Source of the DNA: Thermoproteota archaeon
Lineage (GTDB): Archaea > Korarchaeota > Korarchaeia > Korarchaeales > Korarchaeaceae
Assembly: GCA_027491915.1 (NCBI GenBank)
Contig: JAOZGC010000002.1
Coordinates: 62,001 to 126,000, forward strand
Length of the DNA stretch: 64,000 nucleotides
Reading direction: 5' to 3'
Positions 51,644-59,376 of this stretch are shown here, in pieces. The notes under the pieces were generated by a model that searched no databases, was not told the DNA's origin, and saw nothing but the letters and a program-made list of their open reading frames with translations. The translations under genes and the position numbers were made by a program. Position 1 is the stretch's first letter; every line of letters starts with the position of its first letter.

Positions 51644-51958
51644 ATGCCTAGGCGCAACCCGAAGGCCAAGCCCGGCGGGACGGGCGGCAGGCGCAGGTGG
51701 CTTGGCAGGAGGGGTCGGGTCAACCTCTCCACCCACAAGTCAGCCATCCCCCAACGGCCGATAGCCACCGAGGAGAGGGGTCCCAGGGAGGGAGACAGGA
51801 TAGAGGTCCTGATAACCGACGTGAACAGGAGGGGGGAGGGCGTCGGGAGCTACGGGAACATGAGGGTTACCGTGAGGGGGGCGGCCGATCCGGGCGAGAT
51901 CGTCCGGGCCGTGGTTAAGAGGATCAGGGGTAGAGAGATCTACGCGGAGATGGAATGA
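51644..51958 (+). CDS. TRAM-domain protein
   Basis: Small TRAM proteins of archaea bind RNA and act like cold-shock chaperones. The 104-residue product has a basic, disordered N-terminus (MPRRNPKAKPGGTGGRRRW) of about 45 residues, then one TRAM barrel: GDRIEVLITDVNRRGEGVGS, MRVTVRGAADPGEIVRAVV and KRIRGREIYAEME. The extended basic tail is longer than in single-domain family members. TATA-like CTTATTAAT at 51609-51617 and ribosome site TAGGAGAGA precede the ATG. Its stop overlaps the next ATG. Confidence 0.85.
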   Translation: MPRRNPKAKPGGTGGRRRWLGRRGRVNLSTHKSAIPQRPIATEERGPREGDRIEVLITDVNRRGEGVGSYGNMRVTVRGAADPGEIVRAVVKRIRGREIYAEME

Positions 51959-52680
51959 CGAGGTCGCCTCGCGGATCCGGACTTAGGAGGGCGCTCTTGG
52001 ATCTGGGCCTGACCCCGAAACAGGTCGAAGTCTACGTCGGGCTCTTGAGGGTGGGAGTCCCCCTCTCAGCGGCGGAGGTCGCCGAGATCGTGGGCATCCA
52101 CAGGACCGGAGTATACAGGATCCTGTCGGAGCTGGAGAATATGGGTCTGATCAGGACGACTCCGGGCAGGCCTGCCCACTTTGCCGCCAGGCCTATCGGG
52201 GAGGCCGTCGGCTCTCTGGTGTCTATCGAGTTGGAGAGGATCTACTCCTCCGCGATGGAGGCCCTCAACTTCAGGGCCCCCCTGTGGAGCGACGACTCTG
52301 AGTTCAGATTGGGGATAGACCTCCTAACTGTGAGGGGGGCCAGGGCCGTCAAGACGCTCCTCTTGGACCTGATCAGATCCGCCCAGAAGAGGATCCTGAT
52401 ATTGAAATCCGGGACGTTCGAGGAAATCTTCAGATCGGTTGAGGGGGAACTGCGTGCGGCCCGAGAGGCAGGGATAGAGGTTATCCTGAGGACCACCAGG
52501 CGGGTACAAGAGGTTGGGGGGGCCTCATCGGACTCCGGATGGACCATCTTGGCACTGCCTAGCTCCGATGGTGGAATCGTAGCGATCGCGAGCAGCAGAG
52601 AACCCACCTCCGGGGTCCTCAAGAAAGTTCTGGCCTCGCTCTCCGGAGCGAATACCTTTATCCATCGCCGGGGGATCTGA
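51955..52680 (+). CDS. TrmB-like transcriptional regulator
   Basis: The 241-residue protein starts with a winged-helix TrmB domain (LRRALLDLGLTPKQVEVYVG, AAEVAEIVGIHRTGVYRILS, ELENMGLIRTTPGRPAHF) and continues with a second domain (VRGARAVKTLLLDLIRSAQK, RILILKSGTFEEIF, EVILRTTRR) that resembles the phospholipase D-like/sugar-sensing C-domain of TrmB proteins. It probably senses a metabolite and regulates nearby or distant genes; the ligand is unknown. Its ATG overlaps the TRAM gene stop (ATGA). Confidence 0.78.
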   Translation: MTRSPRGSGLRRALLDLGLTPKQVEVYVGLLRVGVPLSAAEVAEIVGIHRTGVYRILSELENMGLIRTTPGRPAHFAARPIGEAVGSLVSIELERIYSSAMEALNFRAPLWSDDSEFRLGIDLLTVRGARAVKTLLLDLIRSAQKRILILKSGTFEEIFRSVEGELRAAREAGIEVILRTTRRVQEVGGASSDSGWTILALPSSDGGIVAIASSREPTSGVLKKVLASLSGANTFIHRRGI

Positions 52681-52692
52681 GGTCGACCCGAG

Positions 52693-53061
52693 ATGCCTGT
52701 CGATTGTGGAGAGGGCAAGGGAGATAAGAAGCCGGAAGTGGTATCCCTCAGGCTCTCTTCGATCAGGGATCTCGCTAGACTGGCCTCCTCCGTGTCTCAG
52801 GTCGTGGCCCTCATCTACTTTGAGAAGGAAGGCGTCAACGTCCTGGGGACATTCGCACAGCCCTTCGGATCAGTGGACTACACCATTTTCTCCTACGCGG
52901 TCGTGGACTCACCCCCAGAAGGAAACTTCCTGGTTTACTCGGCCGAGGAGACTGGAGAGGAAGTCTCCTACTCCAATTTCATACAGTCCGGTGGGAGATA
53001 CTCCGTCTTCCCCATAATAAAACTTGAAAGTCCCCCGAATTGGCTGCCCCTATGCGTCTGA
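52693..53061 (+). CDS. Uncharacterised protein of 122 residues
   Basis: No family is recognised. The product has a charged N-terminus, a helix (SIRDLARLASSVSQVVALIY) and alternating strands (EGVNVLGTFAQPFGSVDYT, SPPEGNFLVYSAEETGE), which suggests a small alpha/beta fold. It lies 12 bases after the TrmB-like gene and 24 before endoQ, on the same strand, so all are probably one transcript. No signal peptide or membrane segment is visible. Confidence 0.55.
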   Translation: MPVDCGEGKGDKKPEVVSLRLSSIRDLARLASSVSQVVALIYFEKEGVNVLGTFAQPFGSVDYTIFSYAVVDSPPEGNFLVYSAEETGEEVSYSNFIQSGGRYSVFPIIKLESPPNWLPLCV

Positions 53062-53085
53062 CACCCTTCCGTCGAGGGGGGATCC

Positions 53086-54363
53086 ATGAGGATCTACGCC
53101 GACCTCCACGTCCACTCTCTCTTCAGCAGGGCGACCAGCTCCTCCATGGACATCCCGAGGATGGCCGCCGGGGCGGCAAAGAAGGGGCTCAACCTCATAG
53201 GGACCGGCGACTTCACCCATCCGGCGTGGCTCTCGAAGCTGAGGGAGGTCCTCTCTGAGTCAGAATTTCCTGGTTTTTTCACCTATAAAGACGACATTAA
53301 CGTCTTTTTTATATTACAAACCGAGATAAACGTCGAATTTTATCAGAATGACTCCATTAAGAAGATACACCTGATCCTGCTCGCCCCGGACTTCGACTCG
53401 GTCGAGGAGGTCAGGAGGGTGCTCTCCAAGTGGGGCGACCTGACGTCAGACGGCAGGCCCACCGTCAGGGTGGACGCGCCCACCCTAGTCGAGGAGGTGA
53501 CAGAGGCCGACGACCGGGTCGAGGTGATTCCAGCGCACATCTGGACCCCCTGGTACTCCCTCTTCGGCTCGAAACACGGGTTTGACTCACTGGAGGAGGC
53601 TTTCGGATCTCAGGTCGGGAAGATCCACGCGCTAGAGACCGGTCTCTCCTCTGACCCACCTATGAATTGGAGGGTCAGCTCCCTAGATCGATTCAAGCTG
53701 ATAAGCAACTCCGACGCCCACTCTCCTCATCCCTGGCGGATCGGCAGGGAATTCAACGTCTTCGAGCTCTCAGATCTTGGATACGACGGCCTGTTGAAGG
53801 CCCTCCGATCAAATTCTGAGCGAAATCGATTGGTGATGACCGTGGAGGTGGATCCGGCGTACGGCAAGTATCACTACGACGGCCACAGATCCTGCGGCGT
53901 CCGCCTCCACCCCAGAGAGGCCAAGAGATTAGGCAACAGGTGCCCCGTGTGCGGCAGGCCCCTGACGGTGGGGGTGCTCCACAGGGTCGAGGATCTGGCC
54001 GACAGGCCGGAGGGCTACGTCCCACCGGGCGCCCCACGATTTGTGGACACGGTCCCCCTGCCGGTGTTGATCTCGTCGGTTTTGGGAAGGTCAACCTACT
54101 CGAGGGTCGTAACCAACACCTACGAAGAGTTGATATCAAAATTTGGGAGCGAGATAGAGTTACTGCTGAACTCCCCCATGAAAGAGGTGGTCAAGGTTGC
54201 CGGGAAGAGACTCGGCCATGCCCTTCGGGCCATGAGGGATGGGAGACTCCGGATCGAGCCAGGTTACGACGGGGTCTACGGCGAGGTTAAAGTGGATCTC
54301 GATCAGGTCGGATCCGCGGGAGGACGCGGGAGCGATTTTTCCGGTCTGGAGGACTACCTATGA
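53086..54363 (+). CDS. Endonuclease Q (PHP-domain repair nuclease)
   Basis: EndoQ cuts 5' of deaminated bases such as uracil and hypoxanthine. The 425-residue protein has a PHP domain with DLHVHSLFSRATSSSM (metal HxH), IGTGDFTHPAWL, LQTEINVEFYQND, VIPAHIWTPWYS, FKLISNSDAHSPHPWRIGRE, then the zinc region CGVRLHPREAK with CPVCGR and a C-terminal helical domain. This order matches EndoQ and not the histidinol-phosphatase PHP enzymes. An AT-rich patch at 53265-53350 interrupts the PHP domain. It overlaps the next gene's ATG (ATGA). Confidence 0.88.
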   Translation: MRIYADLHVHSLFSRATSSSMDIPRMAAGAAKKGLNLIGTGDFTHPAWLSKLREVLSESEFPGFFTYKDDINVFFILQTEINVEFYQNDSIKKIHLILLAPDFDSVEEVRRVLSKWGDLTSDGRPTVRVDAPTLVEEVTEADDRVEVIPAHIWTPWYSLFGSKHGFDSLEEAFGSQVGKIHALETGLSSDPPMNWRVSSLDRFKLISNSDAHSPHPWRIGREFNVFELSDLGYDGLLKALRSNSERNRLVMTVEVDPAYGKYHYDGHRSCGVRLHPREAKRLGNRCPVCGRPLTVGVLHRVEDLADRPEGYVPPGAPRFVDTVPLPVLISSVLGRSTYSRVVTNTYEELISKFGSEIELLLNSPMKEVVKVAGKRLGHALRAMRDGRLRIEPGYDGVYGEVKVDLDQVGSAGGRGSDFSGLEDYL

Positions 54364-54722
54364 GGGAAAAAGGAGTCTCGCTGGGAAAGACCTTGGTCCT
54401 CACTCTGATCCTAGCCTCCGTCTCGAGCGTTTACCTATCTCTGAGAACCCGCCCACAGCCGGAGCTGAACCTGGAGCTCTCCGCCGCCGGGGGGTCGGCC
54501 GTCCTGAGAATTACCGACGTAGGTAAGGGTGCCGCGGAGCTGGAGCTAATAGTAATACGCCTTTCCCGCGACTCCCCCTTTCTCCTCAGGGCGAGGGGTC
54601 TCCGCGTTGATCCGGGTGAGACAATACAGGTAGACCTGGGGGTTGACCCTTCGGACGTCGAGTGGGTCTCTGTGATCACCCTTCAGGGGGACTGCTTCTC
54701 AGCCCGCCCAGGAGCTCCCTGA
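54360..54722 (+). CDS. Uncharacterised membrane-anchored protein
   Basis: The 120-residue product has a basic start and one membrane helix (GKTLVLTLILASVSSVYLSL), followed by an extracellular beta-rich domain (ELNLELSAAGGSAVLRITD, ELELIVIRLSRDSPFLL, VDPGETIQVDLGVDPSDVEW). The single-helix plus beta-sandwich layout resembles archaeal pilin-like or surface-domain proteins, but the leader lacks a class III cleavage site. It overlaps endoQ at ATGA. The last 47 bases overlap the DUF2110 gene on the other strand. Confidence 0.6.
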   Translation: MREKGVSLGKTLVLTLILASVSSVYLSLRTRPQPELNLELSAAGGSAVLRITDVGKGAAELELIVIRLSRDSPFLLRARGLRVDPGETIQVDLGVDPSDVEWVSVITLQGDCFSARPGAP

Positions 54723-55455
54723 TCCTGCTGGGGGAGTACACCCCTATCGCCGCCCCTGGGAGGCGAGGACCCACCCTCGGTACGAGGCCCACGCCGCGGG
54801 TGTTCCCCTTGCAAAAGACGGCGTGGGCCAGGAAGGCCAGCCTCTCAATCCCAACAACATCTCTTGCGTGGTCGCTCTTCCTCAAGGCCCTCCTGACATC
54901 CCTCAGGGTGGCCCCAGTTATGACGAGTACGTCCAGGTTCCTGGCCATCCACCTGTCGTACATCTCCAGGGTTTCCCGGCCCAGCTCTCCCTCGACGGTC
55001 CCCCGCCCCATCCTGGTTATCCTCACCATGAGGGGCATGTGTTCGACCATCCCCCAGAGCCACAGGATCTTTCTCAGCGGTAACCTCCTTCCTCCTGTAA
55101 GATCTCTCCTCAGAGAGAAGAGGGGGATTAAGACGTCCTTGGATCCAGGGAAGAAGTCCACGTAGATCCCGTATCCGTACTTTCCCGGCTCGACCAGGAA
55201 CCCCCTAACCTCGTCTCCTGGGGACACGGCTCCCACGTCCTTCACCTGACCGTACCTCAGCTTCACCAGGTTCGCCGCCGCTACCTCGTCCTCCCCGTCT
55301 ATCTCGACCTCCACCCATCCCCCTTCAATGATCCTCACGTCCAGCGAGTCTATCTTGAGATCCTCAAGGGAGGATGCTATCTCCCAGCCGAGCCTCTCCA
55401 GCTTGTCCTGCCTGTTCTTCCCATATATCTTCTCCCCCAAGACTATCCTCATCAT
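54676..55455 (-). CDS. DUF2110 archaeal protein
   Basis: DUF2110 is an archaea-specific family of unknown function. The 259-residue product shows the N-terminal domain (LDVRIIEGGWVEVEIDGEDE), the S1-like region (RYGQVKDVGAVSPGDEVRGF, YGYGIYVDFFPGSKDVLIP) and a C-terminal alpha/beta part with ARNLDVLVITGATLRDVRRA. RNA binding is suggested by the S1-like strand pattern. Its ATG overlaps the TFE stop codon, so TFE and DUF2110 are translated together, which is a plausible hint of a role in gene expression. Confidence 0.8.
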   Translation of the reverse strand: MMRIVLGEKIYGKNRQDKLERLGWEIASSLEDLKIDSLDVRIIEGGWVEVEIDGEDEVAAANLVKLRYGQVKDVGAVSPGDEVRGFLVEPGKYGYGIYVDFFPGSKDVLIPLFSLRRDLTGGRRLPLRKILWLWGMVEHMPLMVRITRMGRGTVEGELGRETLEMYDRWMARNLDVLVITGATLRDVRRALRKSDHARDVVGIERLAFLAHAVFCKGNTRGVGLVPRVGPRLPGAAIGVYSPSRIRELLGGLRSSPPEG

Positions 55456-55994
55456 TCCTGCTCTCCCAGTAGAGCGTCTTCTATTCTGTCGAGCGTGGAT
55501 AAGAGATTCCTTATCTTATCCAAATTTCTGCTCCTGTCTGCCGGCTCGAGCAGTGCCCCGCACACCGGGCAGGAAGGCGGCTCTCCCCCCAGGAACTCCA
55601 TCAGTATCTCGTCGAAGGGGGCCCTGTAGTGGGACGGATCCGCGGCGCACACGTAATACTCGACGTTCTCCTCTAGGTGAGACCTCTCCAGGAGCGCCCG
55701 TCTGACCATTTCTATCCTACCTCTGAGGAAATCCCTGACGGCCCCGTAGTTAATCCTCCAGTAGACGTGCTTCGTCCCGTCCTTGGTCTCCTTCACCCTG
55801 ACCCTGTGGGCTAAGTTGGCGTCCTGCAGCATGTACAGCATCTTCCTTGTCTCCTGCTGGGATATGCCCATCCTGATGGATATCCTGGTCTCCTCCACTA
55901 TCCCTTTCCTCATGGCCTCCCTCAGTCTGTGGGCCAGATCGAAGTCCTGGACCACTGCCGCGATGGCTAGGTCGACGAGGTCCTCCTCACCCAT
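55452..55994 (-). CDS. tfe: Transcription factor E (TFE alpha)
   Basis: TFE helps open promoters and stabilises elongation complexes. The 180-residue protein has the N-terminal winged helix (DFDLAHRLREAMRKG, TRISIRMGISQQETRKMLYM, LQDANLAHRVRVKETKDG then HVYWRIN) and a C-terminal zinc-ribbon region. There the first Cys pair is altered: YYVCAADPSHYRAPF has one Cys (C-x5-H spacing), while the second pair SCPVCG is normal. TFE normally has four Cys ligands. The ATG leads an operon with DUF2110. Confidence 0.88.
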   Translation of the reverse strand: MGEEDLVDLAIAAVVQDFDLAHRLREAMRKGIVEETRISIRMGISQQETRKMLYMLQDANLAHRVRVKETKDGTKHVYWRINYGAVRDFLRGRIEMVRRALLERSHLEENVEYYVCAADPSHYRAPFDEILMEFLGGEPPSCPVCGALLEPADRSRNLDKIRNLLSTLDRIEDALLGEQE

Positions 55995-56058
55995 CTCCCG
56001 CCCTCAACCTTCCCGGGTAAATATTATAGAATCACCACCCTGAGCCAAGTTACGGGGA

Positions 56059-56131
56059 GCCCCGGTAGCTCAGTTGGCGGAGCGGCCGCCTCGTAAGCGG
56101 CAGGTCGCGGGTTCGAATCCCGCCCGGGGCT
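56059..56131 (+). tRNA. tRNA-Thr (anticodon CGT)
   Basis: A 73-base cloverleaf: acceptor GCCCCGG with CCGGGGC, D-arm TAGCTCAGTTGGCGGAGC, anticodon stem GCCGC/GCGGC with loop CTCGTAA (anticodon CGT) and T-arm GCGGGTTCGAATCCCGC. The discriminator is T and no CCA is encoded. There is no intron. A/T-rich AAATATTATAG at 56018-56028 lies upstream. Confidence 0.94.
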
Positions 56132-56244
56132 TGCACTCATCTCCCCTCTAAGATCTTGAAAAATCGCACTTCGCCTGAAGATCGCCCGGATGGGTGAGAG
56201 GAGAGAGTTCCTTCCATCCGTATCTTCACGTCGTGGATGGGGGA

Positions 56245-56317
56245 TGGGGCCGCCGGGATTTGAACCCGGGTCTCGAGGTCCCGAACCTCGTAGGATGCCA
56301 AGCTACCCCACGGCCCC
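56245..56317 (-). tRNA. tRNA-Pro (anticodon CGG)
   Basis: A 73-base cloverleaf on the minus strand: acceptor GGGGCCG/CGGCCCC, anticodon stem CGAGG/CCTCG with loop TTCGGGA (anticodon CGG) and T-arm CCGGGTTCAAATCCCGG. Discriminator A; no CCA. Its 5' end overlaps the last 15 bases of the HIT gene, and the A/T element at 56341-56352, about 27 bases upstream, lies inside that coding region. Confidence 0.93.
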
Positions 56318-56842
56318 GCCCCGCCGCGCTCCGTCCCCTCGTTTTAAAATTTGCTCGGCCCTCTCAGTGATCTCTGGTTTGAGGGACCTGTAAGTCGACT
56401 CTAGCGACTCGCTGACGACCTTGGTGTCGGCTATAACCGGCATGAAGTTTGTGTCTCCGCTCCACCTTGGGACCACGTGCACGTGTAGGTGTCCCTCAAA
56501 GCCGGCGCCTGCTATCCTGCCCAGGTTCATCCCCAAATTGAAACCGTGAGGTTCCATGACCGATTCCAGGGCACCTATCGATGCCCTCACCAGCGAGAAG
56601 ATCTCCCAGGCCTCCTCCCACCCTAGGTCTCTCGGGGACGCCACGTGTCTGTAGGGGGCCACCATCAGGTGACCCGGATTGTAGGGGAACCTGTTCATCA
56701 GTATGTAGGCCCTTTCTCCCCTGAAAAGTATTAAATTTTCCTCATCATTTCCTCCTGGAAGTTCACAAAATATGCATCCTTTCCGATCCTTCGCCGCCAC
56801 TTTTATATAATTTACCCTCCAAGTGGCCCACAGCCTCTCCAT
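56303..56842 (-). CDS. HIT-family nucleotide-binding hydrolase
   Basis: HIT proteins hydrolyse or transfer nucleotidyl groups. The 179-residue product starts with the conserved LWATWRVNYI (usual LWAPWRM.YI) and CIFCELPGG, then YNPGHLMVAPYRHV, GFNLGMNLGRIAGAGFEGHL and the histidine triad HLHVHVVPRW. The ATG at 56842 is required to retain that start. The protein's final GARRGGAVG overlaps tRNA-Pro(CGG). A symmetric A/T element at 56868-56878 is about 30 bases upstream. The 5' region (56725-56820) is AT-rich. Confidence 0.92.
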   Translation of the reverse strand: MERLWATWRVNYIKVAAKDRKGCIFCELPGGNDEENLILFRGERAYILMNRFPYNPGHLMVAPYRHVASPRDLGWEEAWEIFSLVRASIGALESVMEPHGFNLGMNLGRIAGAGFEGHLHVHVVPRWSGDTNFMPVIADTKVVSESLESTYRSLKPEITERAEQILKRGDGARRGGAVG

Positions 56843-56867
56843 ATCGATCGGGGCGGGCGGCGCGGCG

Positions 56868-56878
56868 GACTTATTTAG
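56868..56878. promoter_or_regulatory. Shared TATA element for HIT and MBF1 genes
   Basis: GACTTATTTAG reads CTAAATAAGTC on the minus strand. It lies about 30 bases before the HIT ATG (minus) and about 36 bases before the MBF1 TTG (plus). Confidence 0.5.
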
Positions 56879-56909
56879 GGCTGCCCACGATCGGACCCGG
56901 TGGCCTCCC

Positions 56910-57509
56910 TTGTCAGAGGAGATCTACGTCTGCGAGGTCTGTGGGGGAACCTTCTTTGGCCGGCCGATAAAGGTAAAGGTGGACGGCTACACCGCGTTGG
57001 TCTGTCCCTCGTGCGCGAGGACCATAAGGCACCAGGCTGGAAGACGAAGGGAACCCGTCGATCTGAGTGGCAGGAGGGCTTCCGCGCCCCTGAGGGAGGC
57101 CCGGTCGAGACCCATGAGGCCCAAGGTCTCCACGAAGGAGACCGTCAGGGCGAGGGAGGTCAAAAGAGAGGAGGCTAGGATCGCCGCCAGGCTGAGTCCA
57201 GACACCTACGAGCTGGTGGAAGGTTACGGATCCGTGCTGAGACGGGCCAGGGAGGAGATGGGGCTGACCCTAGATCAGGTTGCCAAGGCCGTCAACATAA
57301 AGACGTCCCTCCTCCGAAATATAGAGACCGAGAGGATGGTCCCTCCCCTCAGGATTGTCAGGGCCTTGGAGAAGTTGTTGGACGTAAAGATAACCACGGT
57401 GGTCTCGGATGTTGAATCGGCCGCCGCCCCTCCCGCCTCGGACACCCAGGACAGACCCCTTACCCTGGGCGAGATATTGGAACTGAAGAAGAGGAGAGCG
57501 GTCGATTAG
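56910..57509 (+). CDS. mbf1: Multiprotein bridging factor MBF1-type HTH protein
   Basis: Archaeal MBF1 has a zinc ribbon and a Cro-like helix-turn-helix and associates with the translation or transcription machinery. The 199-residue product has CEVCGGTFFGRPIKVKVDG with CPSCARTIRHQ, a basic linker, then YGSVLRRAREEMGLTLDQVA, KAVNIKTSLLRNIETERMVP and LRIVRALEKLLDVKI. The TTG at 56910 is chosen because the zinc ribbon begins four residues later, and the upstream A/T element fits. The C-terminal tail is long and Asp/Ser/Pro-rich, unlike the usual short end. Confidence 0.88.
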   Translation: MSEEIYVCEVCGGTFFGRPIKVKVDGYTALVCPSCARTIRHQAGRRREPVDLSGRRASAPLREARSRPMRPKVSTKETVRAREVKREEARIAARLSPDTYELVEGYGSVLRRAREEMGLTLDQVAKAVNIKTSLLRNIETERMVPPLRIVRALEKLLDVKITTVVSDVESAAAPPASDTQDRPLTLGEILELKKRRAVD

Positions 57510-57523
57510 AGTCGGGATCACAG

Positions 57524-58684
57524 ATGCCGACCAACATTCCTCCAGAGGCCTGGGCCAAATTTGAGGAGTATAAATCGGCCAGGACCCCTGAGGAGAAGCT
57601 GCGGAAGCTGAGGGAGTTCCTGGCCCTGATGCCCAAGCACAAGGGAACTGAGAAGATGGAAAAATTCGTTAGGAGGAGAATATCTCAACTTAGAGAGGAA
57701 ATAGAGAAAAAAAGAATGAAAAAATCTGGGAGGAGGGGCCTCCTCGTTGAGAAGAGGGGGGCGGCCCAGATAGTGCTGCTGGGATTCACCAACTCCGGGA
57801 GGAGCACCGTCCTTTCCGCGTTGACGAACGCCAGGCCGCCCATCTCCCCCTCACCCTTCACCACCTCCAAACCCGTCGAGGGTATGATGCAGTTCAGGGG
57901 GGCTCAGGTCCAGGTGGTCGAGGCCCCCCCACTCGTTAGGGGGGGTGGGGGAACCAGTCCGATCGCCTTGGCCCTCGCCTCGAACTCGGACGTTCTCGGA
58001 GTTGTCGTGGACGGGACCGGTGATCCCGTCGGCGACGCCGAGGAGATCATGAATGTGCTCTCCTCCCGGGGAATAGGCGTAGGTCGAAGTGGAGGGAGGG
58101 TCAGGGTGAGGCGGACTCAGGGCGTCCCCACCATCGTGGTTAGGAACAGGGGCACTATCCTGGACGGGGACGAGTCCGATCTGAGGTCTGCATTGGAGTC
58201 TCTTGGAATACACAGGGCCGTGGTCGAGATAATCGGCAGGGTGACCCTGGCAGACGTCGAGAGGGCAATCCTCGGAGAGAGGAGCCATAAACCGGCGGTG
58301 GCTTTCGTGACCCGATGCGATTTGAGGCGAGGCCTACTCGGCTGCGGGAACCTGAGGTCCAGGCTGGGGGACAGGCTGGCCGACGTGATCTGCTTCTCTC
58401 CAGAGAACCCGCCAGATCCCGAGGACCTCGGTCCCCGGATCCTGAAACTCCTCGGTCTGATAAGGGTATTCACCAAACCGGTCGGTCAGAAGACCCCCTC
58501 TGAGAGGGCCCTAATACTCGAGGAGGAGTCCACCGTGGCCGACGCCGCAAGGGCAATACACCGGGATCTGGTCGATAGGATGAGGTACGCCAGGGTCTGG
58601 TCTGAGAGGCTCCCATATAGCCCTATGAGGGTGGGCCCTGATTTCAGGCTGGAGGACCTAGACGTGCTGGAGATAAGGGTGTGA
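57524..58684 (+). CDS. Drg/Obg-like GTPase homologue with degenerate G motifs
   Basis: The 386-residue protein has the layout of the archaeal/eukaryotic Drg family: helical N-terminus, G domain with embedded helices, and C-terminal TGS domain (LIRVFTKPVGQKTPSERALI, STVADAARAIHRDLVDRMRY, ARVWSERL, LEDLDVLEIRV). The G1 motif reads GFTNSGRSTVL (usual GxPNAGKSSL, so the Walker A Lys is Arg), G3 reads VEAPPLV (usual DxPG) and G4 TRCD (usual NKxD). It probably does not bind GTP normally. It lies 15 bases after mbf1 and overlaps rpiA at the stop codon. Confidence 0.82.
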   Translation: MPTNIPPEAWAKFEEYKSARTPEEKLRKLREFLALMPKHKGTEKMEKFVRRRISQLREEIEKKRMKKSGRRGLLVEKRGAAQIVLLGFTNSGRSTVLSALTNARPPISPSPFTTSKPVEGMMQFRGAQVQVVEAPPLVRGGGGTSPIALALASNSDVLGVVVDGTGDPVGDAEEIMNVLSSRGIGVGRSGGRVRVRRTQGVPTIVVRNRGTILDGDESDLRSALESLGIHRAVVEIIGRVTLADVERAILGERSHKPAVAFVTRCDLRRGLLGCGNLRSRLGDRLADVICFSPENPPDPEDLGPRILKLLGLIRVFTKPVGQKTPSERALILEEESTVADAARAIHRDLVDRMRYARVWSERLPYSPMRVGPDFRLEDLDVLEIRV

Positions 58685-59376
58685 TGATGTCCCTTGAGGA
58701 GGAGAAGGCGGCGGCCGCCGAGGCCGCCGTCGACATGATCCCCAGCGATGCCCGGGTTATCGGCCTGGGATCCGGCTCCACGGTGGCGCACTTCGTCCGG
58801 AGCGCGGCGAAGAGACCAGCTCTGAGGGATCTCACTTACGTCCCGTCGTCGTCGCAGATAATGGACGAGGCTCTTGGGGCAGGACTCCGGGTGATCGACG
58901 TGGACGAGGTTGAGTGGGTGGATCTGACCGTGGACGGGGCAGACGAGATCACTCCCGGAGGAACCCTGCTCAAGGGCGGCGGGGGCGCCCTGACCAGAGA
59001 GAAGGTGCTCGCGGTTAACTCCGACTTCTACCTGATAATAGCGGATCACACCAAGCTGGTCGGGGCCATATGCGAGACGAGGCCGCTGCCGGTGGAGATA
59101 CTGAGCTTCGGCAGCTCGAAGACTGTGAAGCTTCTGGAGGAAATGACCGGCTGGAGAGCATCCCTCAGGGAGGTGGGTGGCAGGCCCTTCGTCACCGACA
59201 ACGGTCAACTCATAGTGGATCTACATCCCCCAGATCCGCTGGAGGATCCAGAGTCGGTCTACACGAACCTCAAATTGGCGCCCGGCGTGTTGGAGGTGGG
59301 CATCTTTCTGGAACTTGCCGACGAGGCCGTGATCGCGAGGGGAGACCTCGTGGAGGTCCTTACCTTCTCCGCCTGA
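58681..59376 (+). CDS. rpiA: Ribose-5-phosphate isomerase A
   Basis: RpiA interconverts ribose 5-phosphate and ribulose 5-phosphate. The 231-residue protein has VIGLGSGSTVAHFV, SSSQIMDEAL, VDLTVDGADEITPGGTLLKG, GGGALTREKVLA, TKLVGAICETRPLPVEI and VTDNGQLIVDLH, covering the phosphate loop and the catalytic Asp and Glu residues. Three adjacent in-frame starts (GTG 58681, ATG 58684 and ATG 58687) overlap the Drg-like gene's end; any could be used. It links hps, R15P isomerase and nucleotide ribose supply. Confidence 0.92.
   Translation: MMMSLEEEKAAAAEAAVDMIPSDARVIGLGSGSTVAHFVRSAAKRPALRDLTYVPSSSQIMDEALGAGLRVIDVDEVEWVDLTVDGADEITPGGTLLKGGGGALTREKVLAVNSDFYLIIADHTKLVGAICETRPLPVEILSFGSSKTVKLLEEMTGWRASLREVGGRPFVTDNGQLIVDLHPPDPLEDPESVYTNLKLAPGVLEVGIFLELADEAVIARGDLVEVLTFSA

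Noticed and set aside
56801-56811. TATA-like TTTTATATAAT as the HIT gene promoter
   Set aside because: It lies inside the HIT coding region, downstream of the conserved LWATWRVNYI start; a promoter there would remove the first 25 residues.
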